Source: Collinsella sp. (GTDB lineage: Bacteria; Actinomycetota; Coriobacteriia; Coriobacteriales; Coriobacteriaceae). From it: 17,485 nt of DNA. Both the position numbers and the translations under genes were made by a program. Of the stretch, positions 1-6,599 are shown piece by piece. The stretch is taken from the NCBI GenBank assembly GCA_018376905.1, contig JAHAAK010000042.1:1-17485 (forward strand), in the 5' to 3' direction. Each line of letters begins with the position of its first letter. Within the stretch, counting starts at the first letter, position 1. The notes beneath the pieces are model-generated. The model was not told the DNA's origin. It saw nothing but the letters and a program-made list of their open reading frames with translations, and ran no database searches.

Positions 1-1
1 G

Positions 2-496
2 TGGATTTTGGATACCCAAACCGAGGCCGTGCATGAGGCCGCCCTGCTGTGCAAGGACGCGCAGTCGGCGCTGTTCGTGGGCCGTGGCATGGGTGCCGCC
101 ATTTCCTACGAGGGTGCGCTCAAGCTCAAGGAAGTCAGCTACCTGCACGCCGAGGCATATGCCGCCGGTGAGATGAAGCACGGCCCCATTGCCCTGATCG
201 ACCCGGGCTTCCCTGTCATCGCTGTGGCCACCAAGAGTGCCACCTACGACAAGACCGTGTCGAACCTTATGGAGTGCAAAGCGCGCGGCGCCAAGGTCAT
301 CGTCGTTGCCACCGAGGGCGACGAGGAGATCAACAAGATTGCCGACTGCATCATCCGCGTGCCGGCAGTCCGCGACGTGTTCAGCCCCATCACGGCGAGT
401 GTCCCGCTGCAGCTGCTCGCCCGCGAGGTCGCCATCCTGCGCGGCTGCGACGTCGACCAGCCCCGTAACCTGGCCAAGAGCGTCACGGTAGAGTAG
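2..496 (+). CDS. glmS: Glucosamine-fructose-6-phosphate aminotransferase, C-terminal part (5' end outside window)
   Basis: GlmS makes glucosamine-6-phosphate from fructose-6-phosphate and glutamine, the first step towards UDP-GlcNAc and peptidoglycan, in the cytoplasm. Only the last ~165 residues, the second SIS (sugar isomerase) domain, lie in the window, and the frame is open from base 2. Visible family hallmarks are YEGALKLKEVSYLHAEAY (isomerase-site Glu and Lys), the GEMKHGP loop with its His, and the invariant C-terminal tail QPRNLAKSVTVE, whose Lys matches the ring-opening Lys near the end of E. coli GlmS. The tail is complete and the gene ends normally at TAG. A strong terminator follows 24 nt later, so glmS is the last gene of its transcript. 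Identification is secure; only the truncation at the window edge limits it. Confidence 0.97.
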   Translation, partial: WILDTQTEAVHEAALLCKDAQSALFVGRGMGAAISYEGALKLKEVSYLHAEAYAAGEMKHGPIALIDPGFPVIAVATKSATYDKTVSNLMECKARGAKVIVVATEGDEEINKIADCIIRVPAVRDVFSPITASVPLQLLAREVAILRGCDVDQPRNLAKSVTVE

Positions 497-520
497 TTGG
501 TTCCGCCGTTCTAGCGACTA

Positions 521-559
521 AGGCCCGGCTCCGCATCAAGACGGAGCCGGGCCTTTTTT
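521..559 (+). terminator. Rho-independent terminator of glmS
   Basis: A perfect 13-bp GC-rich stem (AGGCCCGGCTCCG at 521-533 pairing with 542-554) with an 8-nt loop is followed by a run of six T. It lies 24 nt after the glmS stop codon and reads in the same direction. Confidence 0.95.
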
Positions 560-577
560 GCATTTGACCAGATAAAA

Positions 578-610
578 CCTGCCAAAATGAACCTGTCCCT
601 TTTTGGCAGG
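578..610 (-). repeat. REP-like inverted repeat at the 3' end of the GntR gene, possible terminator
   Basis: CCTGCCAAAA (578-587) and TTTTGGCAGG (601-610) are perfect 10-bp inverted arms around a 13-nt loop. The right arm abuts the stop codon of the minus-strand GntR gene. Read on the minus strand the hairpin is followed by TTTTATC, so it could act as a weak terminator. The loop carries GGGACAG on the minus strand, a core also seen in the palindrome at 10331-10358 and near 4694, which suggests a dispersed REP-type family rather than a simple terminator. Confidence 0.6.
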
Positions 611-1342
611 TTAGCGGAGCTTGCTGGTCTCGAAGTACTCGGGGAACTGGTCCAGAACCTCGGTTTGGTTGCGGAACATCATATGCAGGTGCTTGCTGAC
701 CAAAAAGCTCGCTTCGATGGGGTCGCGACCGGCGATTGCGCGGCGAATCTGCTTGTGTTCGTTCACGATGTCCTGATTGTCGAGAACCTGCGTGGCGGCG
801 CGCAGCCAGCGGAAGCGCTCCAAGTCGGCATTGGTCTCTTCGAGCCACGACCACACGGTGCTGCGACATGCGATGCTAAAAATCATGTGATGCATGAGGT
901 TATCGCTCAAAAAGAAGCCGATGCGATCCCCTTCGGCCATGGCCTTTTCCTGCAGCGCGATGGCGCGGTCGAGCTGCTCGATGCCGGCCGACGTGGCTCG
1001 CGCACAGCACTCCACAATCACCTGCTTTTCCAGATGCTCGCGAATGTAGCAGGCACTCTCGGCAAGGGTGAGGTTGATGGGTGAGACGTAGGTGCCGCTC
1101 TGGGGCACGGTGCGCACCAGGCCCTCTTGCGCCAGACGCACCAGTGCCTCGCGCACAGGGGTGCGCCCCATATCCAGGTCGTCACAAAGTTGCTTGACGC
1201 CCAGCTTTTCGCCCGGCTTGTAGTCCAGGTAGACGATTTTGCGTCGAACGGTGTGGTAGGACTGGTCCTGTAGGCTCGTTTCCTGCTCGCCGACGTGCAT
1301 CGATTCTTCCATAGCGCCTCGCAACTGTTCTATCAAACTCAT
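611..1342 (-). CDS. GntR-family transcriptional regulator with FCD ligand domain (FadR subfamily)
   Basis: A 243-residue DNA-binding regulator. The N-terminal winged helix-turn-helix spans about residues 25-90 (KPGEKLGVKQLCDDL, MGRTPVREALVRLAQEGLV, then the GTYVSPI wing). The FCD domain follows at about 95-235 and shows the usual metal and ligand residues: Asp147 and His151 (DNLMH), His196 (NEHKQI) and His218 (SKHLH). FCD members usually sense small carboxylates; the ligand here cannot be read from sequence. The upstream ATG used here has no clear ribosome binding site; an alternative ATG at 1312 has GAGG 4 nt upstream and keeps the whole DNA-binding domain. The gene is divergent from the YeiH-like gene across a 163-bp gap, so regulating that gene is a reasonable guess but unproven. 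Confidence 0.9.
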   Translation of the reverse strand: MSLIEQLRGAMEESMHVGEQETSLQDQSYHTVRRKIVYLDYKPGEKLGVKQLCDDLDMGRTPVREALVRLAQEGLVRTVPQSGTYVSPINLTLAESACYIREHLEKQVIVECCARATSAGIEQLDRAIALQEKAMAEGDRIGFFLSDNLMHHMIFSIACRSTVWSWLEETNADLERFRWLRAATQVLDNQDIVNEHKQIRRAIAGRDPIEASFLVSKHLHMMFRNQTEVLDQFPEYFETSKLR

Positions 1343-1505
1343 ATGTCAGTTGTTAATTATGCCGCGAATCAGCTCTCCGCGGTGGGTAATTCGGCTGTTG
1401 CCTGAGAACTATTGCGGCATCTTAGTCTGTGTTTGCGCAAGGCTGCGCTCAATGTTGCCGTATCATAAGCCGTCGCAAACGTGAAATAGAAAGAAGGAAT
1501 TCCAT

Positions 1506-2540
1506 ATGCAACTGGCAAATATCGTACGCGAGCGCTGGAAAGGCGTCTTGTTCTGCCTGATCATCGCTATCCCCGCGACGTTGCTCGGTAAACAAATTGA
1601 GGTGGTCGGCGGTCCGGTATTTGCCATCCTCTTTGGCATGGTCCTGGCGCTCGTCTTTCCCAAGAATCGTCGCGAACAGCTCACCGCCGGCGTCACCTAT
1701 ACGTCCAAAAAAGTCTTGCAGTACGCGGTTATCCTGCTTGGCTTTGGCATGAATCTCTCCCAGATTCTGTCCAAGGGCGCCCAGTCGCTGCCGATTATCG
1801 TGGCGACGATCTCGACCTCGCTTGTCATCGCCTTTGTGCTCTGCCGCGTTATGAACGTGCCGGGCAAGATCGCGACGCTTGTAGGTGTGGGTTCGTCGAT
1901 TTGCGGCGGTTCTGCCATCGCCGCGACCGCACCCGTCATCGATGCCGACGATCGCGAGATTGCCCAGGCTATTTCGGTCATCTTCCTGTTTAACGTTATC
2001 GCGGCGCTCGTGTTTCCGACGCTCGGCGGCATGCTCGGGCTGACCAACGAGGGTTTTGGCCTGTTTGCCGGTACCGCCATCAACGACACCTCGTCCGTAA
2101 CGGCTGCGGCGAGCGCTTGGGACAGCATGCATCCCGGCGCCAATGTGCTCGAGAGCGCCACGGTGGTCAAGCTCACCAGGACGCTGGCCATTATTCCCAT
2201 CACGTTGGTCCTCGCATGCTGGCAGATGCATCTGGCGCGCAAGGCCGGCGGTGACGCCAAAAGCACGTTCTCCCTTAAACGCGCGTTTCCCATGTTTGTG
2301 CTGTTCTTTGTGCTGGCGAGCGTGATCACTACGGTGTTTCAGCTTCCCGCGTCCTTTACGGCGCCCATCAAGGAGCTGTCGAAGTTCTTTATTGTGATGG
2401 CCATGGCGGCTATTGGTTTTAATACCGATATCGTCGAGCTGGTCAAAAAGGGCGGCAAGCCCATCGCGCTGGGCTTTTGCTGCTGGATTGGCATTGCGTG
2501 CATGAGTTTGGGAATGCAGCACGTGCTGGGAATCTGGTAG
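1506..2540 (+). CDS. YeiH/UPF0324-family membrane protein (putative sulfate exporter)
   Basis: A 344-residue polytopic membrane protein of the YeiH family (Cons_hypoth698), often labelled putative sulfate exporter although the substrate is not well established. Hydrophobic segments run through almost the whole protein (about residues 13-30, 36-52, 70-85, 94-113, 155-175, 225-240, 265-285, 305-320, 325-340). Two conserved family loops are clear: GSSICGGSAIAATAPVIDA (128-146), and AGTAINDTSSVTAA (188-201). Length fits the family (about 340-350). The start ATG is preceded by AAGGA with suitable spacing. It stands alone, divergent from the GntR regulator. Family assignment is firm; the transported compound is not known from sequence. 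Confidence 0.9.
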   Translation: MQLANIVRERWKGVLFCLIIAIPATLLGKQIEVVGGPVFAILFGMVLALVFPKNRREQLTAGVTYTSKKVLQYAVILLGFGMNLSQILSKGAQSLPIIVATISTSLVIAFVLCRVMNVPGKIATLVGVGSSICGGSAIAATAPVIDADDREIAQAISVIFLFNVIAALVFPTLGGMLGLTNEGFGLFAGTAINDTSSVTAAASAWDSMHPGANVLESATVVKLTRTLAIIPITLVLACWQMHLARKAGGDAKSTFSLKRAFPMFVLFFVLASVITTVFQLPASFTAPIKELSKFFIVMAMAAIGFNTDIVELVKKGGKPIALGFCCWIGIACMSLGMQHVLGIW

Positions 2541-2806
2541 AGAAGTAGCTTATTTGCGTGCTGCGTGCTGGTGAGCGCATTCTCACGGTGGAGCGATAGG
2601 AGCTCTTGCGGGTATGGCTTGTCCGCAGGTTTATAAGTCCCGAAGAGCTCTTATCGCCCCGCCAGGATGGCGATGCGGGGCAACACCTATACTCGCAGGA
2701 CGGCGCTTTCTGCCCTATAGTGTTTGGTGAGCAATATCGTTCAATTTTGAAACACTCGGTCGTGCGACCGTCGGCGGTTGCACGTCGCCGCGGACAGGGG
2801 CAAATC

Positions 2807-4024
2807 ATGGATAGCGATGCCAAGCTGAACATCTTGACTGGGGCCCTGGCTGCTGCCGGGGCCTCGGCATTGGCAATCGATGCGCGTGGGGACGTCGCGA
2901 TTTCGACCATGAATGACGCGGCGCTTGAGCGGGATGTGGCGGCTTTTGTCGCTGAGCGCCTCGACCGTATAGGAGACGGCGCGCGTCTGGTTATGGGACG
3001 TGCGGGTGCGCGCCTGAGCCTGACCGTTCGCCCCGCTGACAAAGAGAGCGTAAGCCTCTGGGTCGTCGTGGTCCGCGAGGTGCGCGGTGCCGCGGCGCAT
3101 GCGGGCATCGAGTGGCTCAACGCCGACGAAGTTGAGGCCCGCTACGAATCGAGCGCGTACGGCATCGTTGAGGGGGCGGCCTCGGTGGCTGCGCCGGTTG
3201 CCGAGAGCTACGCGCGCGGTGTGCCCCTTATGCTCGAGGGCGAGCTGGGAGCGGGTCAGGTCGAGATCGCCAAGCGCCTCTATCTGGACGGTCCTTTTGC
3301 CGATCAGCCCTTTGTTTCCGTTGCGCTCGATGAGCTTACCGATCGCGGTTGGCGCCACGTGCTCAAAAGCTCCGAATCGCCGCTGTTCCAAACGGGGCTG
3401 ACCCTTTGCATTGAGGGCTGGAATGCGGTTGGCCCCCAGCGCCTCCGCGAGCTGGTCTCCACGATGGCCGACACCGCGTTGGCGACGCGCTGCCATGTGG
3501 TGCTGACGGCGAATGACATGCCGGGCGGCAGCGAAAGTGATCAAGCCGCCTTTGTGACCGAGCGCTTCGCCTGTGCGGTGAGCGTGGCGCCGGCAATCGC
3601 CGAGCAGGGGGCCGCGTCGACGAAGGTTGCGCGCTATTTGGAATATCTCGCTGATGCATTTGGGACGGCAGCGCCCAAGCTGTCTGCCGCGGCGACGAAG
3701 ACGCTCGATGTTTACCGCTGGCCGCGCAATTATCTGCAGCTCCGCGAGGTCTCGGAACGACTGTATATATTGGTGGGGGCGGGCACGGTGGACCGTGCTG
3801 TGGCGGAGGAAGTGCTCGCCCAAGAGGACGTGATTAAGACCGCAACTTTTGGCGCCCCGACACTCGAAAGCGACCTGTATATTCTGCGACCGCTGGCCGA
3901 TACCGAGCGAGATATCGCGCATCTGGTTGTAGATCATCTCCACGGCAACCGAACCCGTGCGGCGGAGGTGCTGGGCATAAGCCGAACAACGCTGTGGCGC
4001 TTGCTGAAGGACGATGACCGTTGA
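2807..4024 (+). CDS. Fis-type regulator with a degenerate NtrC-like AAA+ domain
   Basis: A 405-residue protein in three parts: an unrecognised N-terminal region (1-115), a region shaped like the AAA+ domain of sigma-54 activators (about 118-345), and a C-terminal Fis-type helix-turn-helix (366-403; GNRTRAAEVLGISRTTLWRL). The AAA+ resemblance includes the Walker A position, but it reads GELGAGQ (145-151) with Gln where the ATP-binding Lys belongs. The Walker B position reads LCIEGW (200-205) instead of LFLDE. The GAFTGA loop that contacts sigma-54 is absent. The YRWPRNYLQLREVSERLYIL segment matches the sensor II region of such activators. It probably binds DNA but should neither hydrolyse ATP nor activate sigma-54. 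The ATG chosen follows AGGGGC; the frame is open about 200 nt further upstream without a better start. Target genes are unknown. Confidence 0.8.
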   Translation: MDSDAKLNILTGALAAAGASALAIDARGDVAISTMNDAALERDVAAFVAERLDRIGDGARLVMGRAGARLSLTVRPADKESVSLWVVVVREVRGAAAHAGIEWLNADEVEARYESSAYGIVEGAASVAAPVAESYARGVPLMLEGELGAGQVEIAKRLYLDGPFADQPFVSVALDELTDRGWRHVLKSSESPLFQTGLTLCIEGWNAVGPQRLRELVSTMADTALATRCHVVLTANDMPGGSESDQAAFVTERFACAVSVAPAIAEQGAASTKVARYLEYLADAFGTAAPKLSAAATKTLDVYRWPRNYLQLREVSERLYILVGAGTVDRAVAEEVLAQEDVIKTATFGAPTLESDLYILRPLADTERDIAHLVVDHLHGNRTRAAEVLGISRTTLWRLLKDDDR

Positions 4025-4108
4025 GCGAGGCGCCCGTGACCGCGCGCGACGCGTGTGCTACAGTCCAAAGCGTTATTGTTTCGATTTGGTTACGGCGTGC
4101 GGGGGCGT

Positions 4109-4684
4109 ATGGCTGAGACTACAAAACCGAGCCGCAGAAGGCGGAGTGCCGCGCCGGTCAACCGACGCACGACATCGGTGACGTGGGGCAAACACGCCTC
4201 GGGGTTTGATGGCTCGTTCAAGCGCACTAAATACGGCTATCCTTCGGCAAGCGCTCGCTTGGCCATGCAGGCCGAGTCCTCGTTGTGGGGCCGCAAACGC
4301 GTGGTGGGCTCAAAGCTCAAGCACGACGGAACGCTCGGTTACATCAGCCGCGGGGCGGCTCGTCGCAGCGGACTCAATCCGGCTGGTTGGCATCGTTATG
4401 TTCCGATCGCGGTCGTCATTGCGGTGATCGTCATCGCACTCGCTGCGCTTGGCTACGCCGGCGGTGGCGCCAACTTGGACGCAGTGTTTAAATCGCCCGA
4501 GCTCGCGCATGCAGGCACAGAAGTTGTCGAGGGCGCTCAGACCCAGACGGGCGTCGCGCCCCAGCGCGGTATCGTCGCGGCGGCTTCCACCATCGCCGAC
4601 GCTCAAAAGGACGAAGATAAGCAAGGCGACGACGCCGAAACGGCCCAGACGAACGAAACGACGACAACTCCATCGGCAAGATAA
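4109..4684 (+). CDS. Single-pass membrane protein of unknown function
   Basis: I do not recognise this 191-residue protein. It has a basic N-terminal half (Arg/Lys-rich, about residues 1-96) and one strongly hydrophobic segment (YVPIAVVIAVIVIALAALGY, 97-116). The C-terminal tail (117-191) is low-complexity, Thr/Gln/Glu/Asp-rich and probably disordered. By the positive-inside rule the basic half would be cytoplasmic and the tail outside. There is no signal-peptidase site or known domain. The frame continues upstream to a GTG at 4055, but that lies at a possible -10 box (TACAGT, 4058-4063), so the ATG at 4109 is preferred; its ribosome binding site is poor. It starts 84 nt after the Fis-type regulator and could be co-transcribed with it. 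Confidence 0.65.
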   Translation: MAETTKPSRRRRSAAPVNRRTTSVTWGKHASGFDGSFKRTKYGYPSASARLAMQAESSLWGRKRVVGSKLKHDGTLGYISRGAARRSGLNPAGWHRYVPIAVVIAVIVIALAALGYAGGGANLDAVFKSPELAHAGTEVVEGAQTQTGVAPQRGIVAAASTIADAQKDEDKQGDDAETAQTNETTTTPSAR

Positions 4685-4784
4685 GTTGCGAGTGGGACAG
4701 CAAATTTGGGACGGGGCCTTTTAGCTGCCCAAGTGCCGAATGCCAACAGTAACTCATTCGATGTCAGTCGCCAGCAGCGAGCGG

Positions 4785-4806
4785 CCGCCGTTCGGTAGAA
4801 CGGCGG
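4785..4806. other. Perfect 9-bp hairpin between two convergent genes
   Basis: CCGCCGTTC (4785-4793) pairs perfectly with GAACGGCGG (4798-4806) around a GGTA tetraloop. It sits 6 nt beyond the nitroreductase stop codon, in the gap between convergent genes. Neither strand has a T run after it, so it is a weak terminator at best; it could also protect the 3' end of the transcript. Confidence 0.5.
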
Positions 4807-4812
4807 AACTGT

Positions 4813-5334
4813 CTACTTCACGTACACCACGTTGTCGCGGCGCGGCTTTGCCTCGGGTAGCGTGTCCTCGGCATAGCCCAGAATGCAGTTACCGACACCG
4901 CGCAGGCTGCCGTCGGCGGGCAGGCCCCAGCTGGCCAGCAGCTCCAGGCCCTCGGGCGAGTCAAAGACCTCATGCGCGCGGTGAATCCAGCACGAATCGA
5001 CACCCAGTGCATAGGCGGCGTTGAGCAAGTTGCCCATAGCGAGCGAGCCGTCTTCCAGATGTGTGGGCACGCTGCGGTCAACCAGCACCACCACAACGGT
5101 CTTGGCGCCATAGAAGGGGTCGCTGTTGCTGCCCATGACCTGGGCGTTGAGCTGTGAGAGACGCTCGACGGTCGCGGGGTCGGTGACGGCGACAAACGTC
5201 ACCGGCTGGCGGCCCATGCCGCTCGGTGCATATTGGCCGGCTTCGATAATACGTGCAAGCTTTTCGGCCTCGACGGGACGATCGCTGTAGTTGCGGCAGC
5301 TGCGACGGTGAATGAGCGCTTCGATAGTCTCCAT
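4813..5334 (-). CDS. Nitroreductase-family FMN-dependent oxidoreductase
   Basis: A compact 173-residue member of the nitroreductase superfamily, flavoenzymes that use NAD(P)H to reduce nitro compounds, quinones or other small acceptors. FMN-binding signatures are present: RRSCRNYSDRPV (10-21; Arg10, Arg11 and Ser12 for the phosphate), APSGMGRQP (37-45), and EDGSLAMGNLLNAAYALGVD (94-113) followed by SCWIH. The C-terminal GYAEDTLPEAKPR matches the family end (GYP...kPR). The ATG chosen is preceded by AAGGAG at good spacing; the frame is open 96 nt further upstream but that part has no family similarity. It is a single-gene unit, convergent with the membrane protein gene and divergent from the 96-residue gene. 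Substrate cannot be told from sequence. Confidence 0.9.
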   Translation of the reverse strand: METIEALIHRRSCRNYSDRPVEAEKLARIIEAGQYAPSGMGRQPVTFVAVTDPATVERLSQLNAQVMGSNSDPFYGAKTVVVVLVDRSVPTHLEDGSLAMGNLLNAAYALGVDSCWIHRAHEVFDSPEGLELLASWGLPADGSLRGVGNCILGYAEDTLPEAKPRRDNVVYVK

Positions 5335-5548
5335 GGTGTCTCCTTGCGGTGGCGTTGCAGATGCCCCGTTCATACCCGTCGGGCTTAAACGATAGACGGT
5401 CAATTGCCCGGCCAAAAGGATAGATTCCAATTGGGAAAGTAGGTTTGCATAAAAGTACCTTCAGAATGTGACAAACCAATGGGATGGTTAAACGTTTTAT
5501 CCCGTCTACCCTGCGGTTTTTTACCACTTGCCTAAATGACGAACGCAT

Positions 5549-5565
5549 AACCTTTGATAAAGGTT
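5549..5565. promoter_or_regulatory. Inverted repeat upstream of the 96-residue orphan gene, possible operator
   Basis: AACCTTT-gat-AAAGGTT is a perfect 7-bp palindrome with a 3-nt centre in an AT-rich stretch, 63 nt before the downstream ATG. It sits where a promoter for that gene would be expected, so it may be an operator. I could not assign a confident -35/-10 pair here. The rest of the 294-bp gap between the nitroreductase and orphan starts shows nothing else I can name. Confidence 0.35.
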
Positions 5566-5628
5566 TTACTAAAGGAGTACCAACGTTTATCAATGCGCCG
5601 TGGTGGCGCCGGGCCAGGAGGTAACATC

Positions 5629-5919
5629 ATGTTCCAGGCTGGAGATGTCGTCGAGACCGATTTCGAAGGATTTCTGAAGCTGCTGCGTTCCAAGACGCGC
5701 GCTTTCGTGTCGATCAACGATCACGAGTACTACATCACGCACACCGATGGCTATTGGCGTGTTCAGGATTGCGAGGCCCTCAACGATAAGGGCCACTTTA
5801 CTGACTGCTCCGAGCTGGTCAACACGGTCTGCGAGGTCGTCGAGCTGCCGTGGATCTGCGGCAAGAGCCTGCACGATAGCTTCTCGGGCGCCACGGTCTA
5901 CGAGGCCGTTGCTGCCTAA
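5629..5919 (+). CDS. Small conserved-looking protein of unknown function
   Basis: A 96-residue soluble, acidic protein that I do not recognise. It has no membrane segment or signal peptide. It contains four Cys (47, 60, 68, 77) without a clear metal-binding spacing, and a central aromatic stretch INDHEYYITHTDGYWRVQDC (54-ish residues from the C-terminus). Evidence that it is a real gene: an excellent ribosome binding site (AGGAGGT, 5-7 nt before the ATG), GC-rich codon use like its neighbours, and a strong terminator 27 nt after the stop. It is a single-gene unit, and the strong translation signals suggest high expression. The frame is open 75 nt upstream, but the ribosome binding site fixes the start at this ATG. 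Confidence 0.8.
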   Translation: MFQAGDVVETDFEGFLKLLRSKTRAFVSINDHEYYITHTDGYWRVQDCEALNDKGHFTDCSELVNTVCEVVELPWICGKSLHDSFSGATVYEAVAA

Positions 5920-5946
5920 CGGCCAACAACTGATATTCTCTCGCAA

Positions 5947-5981
5947 CCGCCGGCGCCGCCCCCGCGCCGGCGGTCTTTTTT
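5947..5981 (+). terminator. Rho-independent terminator of the 96-residue gene
   Basis: A perfect 10-bp stem, CCGCCGGCGC (5947-5956) with GCGCCGGCGG (5964-5973), has a 7-nt loop and is followed by TCTTTTTT. It lies 27 nt after the stop codon. Confidence 0.95.
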
Positions 5982-6023
5982 GTCGATATGCTTATGTAGA
6001 GCCGACCATAAACAACGAGCGTA

Positions 6024-6052
6024 TTGACGATAGTCAAAACTCGGACTAATGT
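6024..6052 (+). promoter_or_regulatory. Promoter of the marR-ABC exporter operon
   Basis: TTGACG (-35, 6024-6029) and TAATGT (-10, 6047-6052) are separated by exactly 17 bp, a near-consensus housekeeping-sigma promoter. Transcription would begin around 6059, about 28 nt before the first possible marR ATG. The spacer is almost filled by the first copy of an 18-bp repeat, which is how an autorepressor site is usually placed. Confidence 0.75.
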
Positions 6053-6082
6053 AGAGATATAAATTGGTCAAAACTCGGACTA
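6031..6082 (+). promoter_or_regulatory. Two 18-bp direct repeats overlapping the marR promoter, probable MarR operators
   Basis: TAGTCAAAACTCGGACTA (6031-6048) and TGGTCAAAACTCGGACTA (6065-6082) differ at one base and lie 34 bp apart, about three helical turns. Each is a partial palindrome (TAGTC-N8-GACTA), as expected for a dimeric winged-helix protein. Copy one fills the -35/-10 spacer; copy two lies just after the predicted transcription start. Binding by the MarR protein encoded next door is inferred from position. Confidence 0.7.
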
Positions 6083-6086
6083 TCGA

Positions 6087-6599
6087 ATGGTGGGAGAGAT
6101 GAATAGTGCAGTTAGCCCGGTCGATTTCGACCGGATGCTCAACGGGCTTGACCGTATCTATTCGGAGTTCGCGCGCGCCTGCGGTCTTTCGGACTGCGCC
6201 TACTGGATGCTCGTCGACACGAGTGCGGCGGGCGGAAGCGTTGCCGTGAGTCGGCTGACGAGTGAATGGTTCTACAGCAAACAGACCATCAATTCGGCGA
6301 TCAAGACGCTTAGGGCGCGAGGGCTTGCGACGTTGGAGTTTGCCGAAGGTAGTCGTAAGAACAAGGTTGTGCGACTGACCGAAGAAGGCGTGCGGTTTGC
6401 CAAGCGCTACGCGTTGCCAGCGCAAAAAGCCGAGCAACAGGCATTCGAGGCGCTCGAGCCGTGGGAACAGCGCGAGATCATGCGCTTGGTCGGTAAGTTC
6501 TCCCATGTTCTTAACGAAGAGTGCGAGGCATTTAAACGGCAAGTGGCCGCTGAGAACGAGGCTGACGATAAGAGCGAAGGGGAGACATGCGACTCTTAA
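6087..6599 (+). CDS. MarR-family transcriptional regulator
   Basis: A 170-residue winged-helix regulator. MarR features: an N-terminal dimerisation helix (about 10-35), recognition region SRLTSEWFYSKQTINSAIKTLRARGLATLEF (about 57-87), the wing GSRKNKVVRLTEEG (90-103; the usual D-R wing pattern is here S-R-K-N-K), then long C-terminal dimer helices. MarR proteins next to exporters normally repress them until a small hydrophobic ligand binds. The stop codon overlaps the next gene's start by 13 nt, so regulator and exporter are translationally coupled. Start choice is uncertain: the ATG at 6087 has no ribosome binding site, and the ATG at 6099 has GGGAG only 2 nt upstream; the product differs by four residues. 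The promoter upstream carries two likely operators for this protein. Confidence 0.88.
   Translation: MVGEMNSAVSPVDFDRMLNGLDRIYSEFARACGLSDCAYWMLVDTSAAGGSVAVSRLTSEWFYSKQTINSAIKTLRARGLATLEFAEGSRKNKVVRLTEEGVRFAKRYALPAQKAEQQAFEALEPWEQREIMRLVGKFSHVLNEECEAFKRQVAAENEADDKSEGETCDS

Noticed and set aside
1343..1505. Promoter pair in the GntR/YeiH gap
   Set aside because: Several AT-rich hexamers are present (such as TATCAT at 1461-1466), but none has a matching -35 box at 16-18 bp.
1449..2522. Long open frame on the minus strand opposite the YeiH-like gene
   Set aside because: It is antisense to a gene with clear family motifs and its product is a low-complexity His/Arg/Asp/Lys-rich sequence, typical of the reverse frame of a GC-rich gene.
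2606..2806. In-frame upstream extension of the Fis-type regulator
   Set aside because: The start lacks a ribosome binding site and the extra residues look non-coding; the ATG at 2807 follows AGGGGC.
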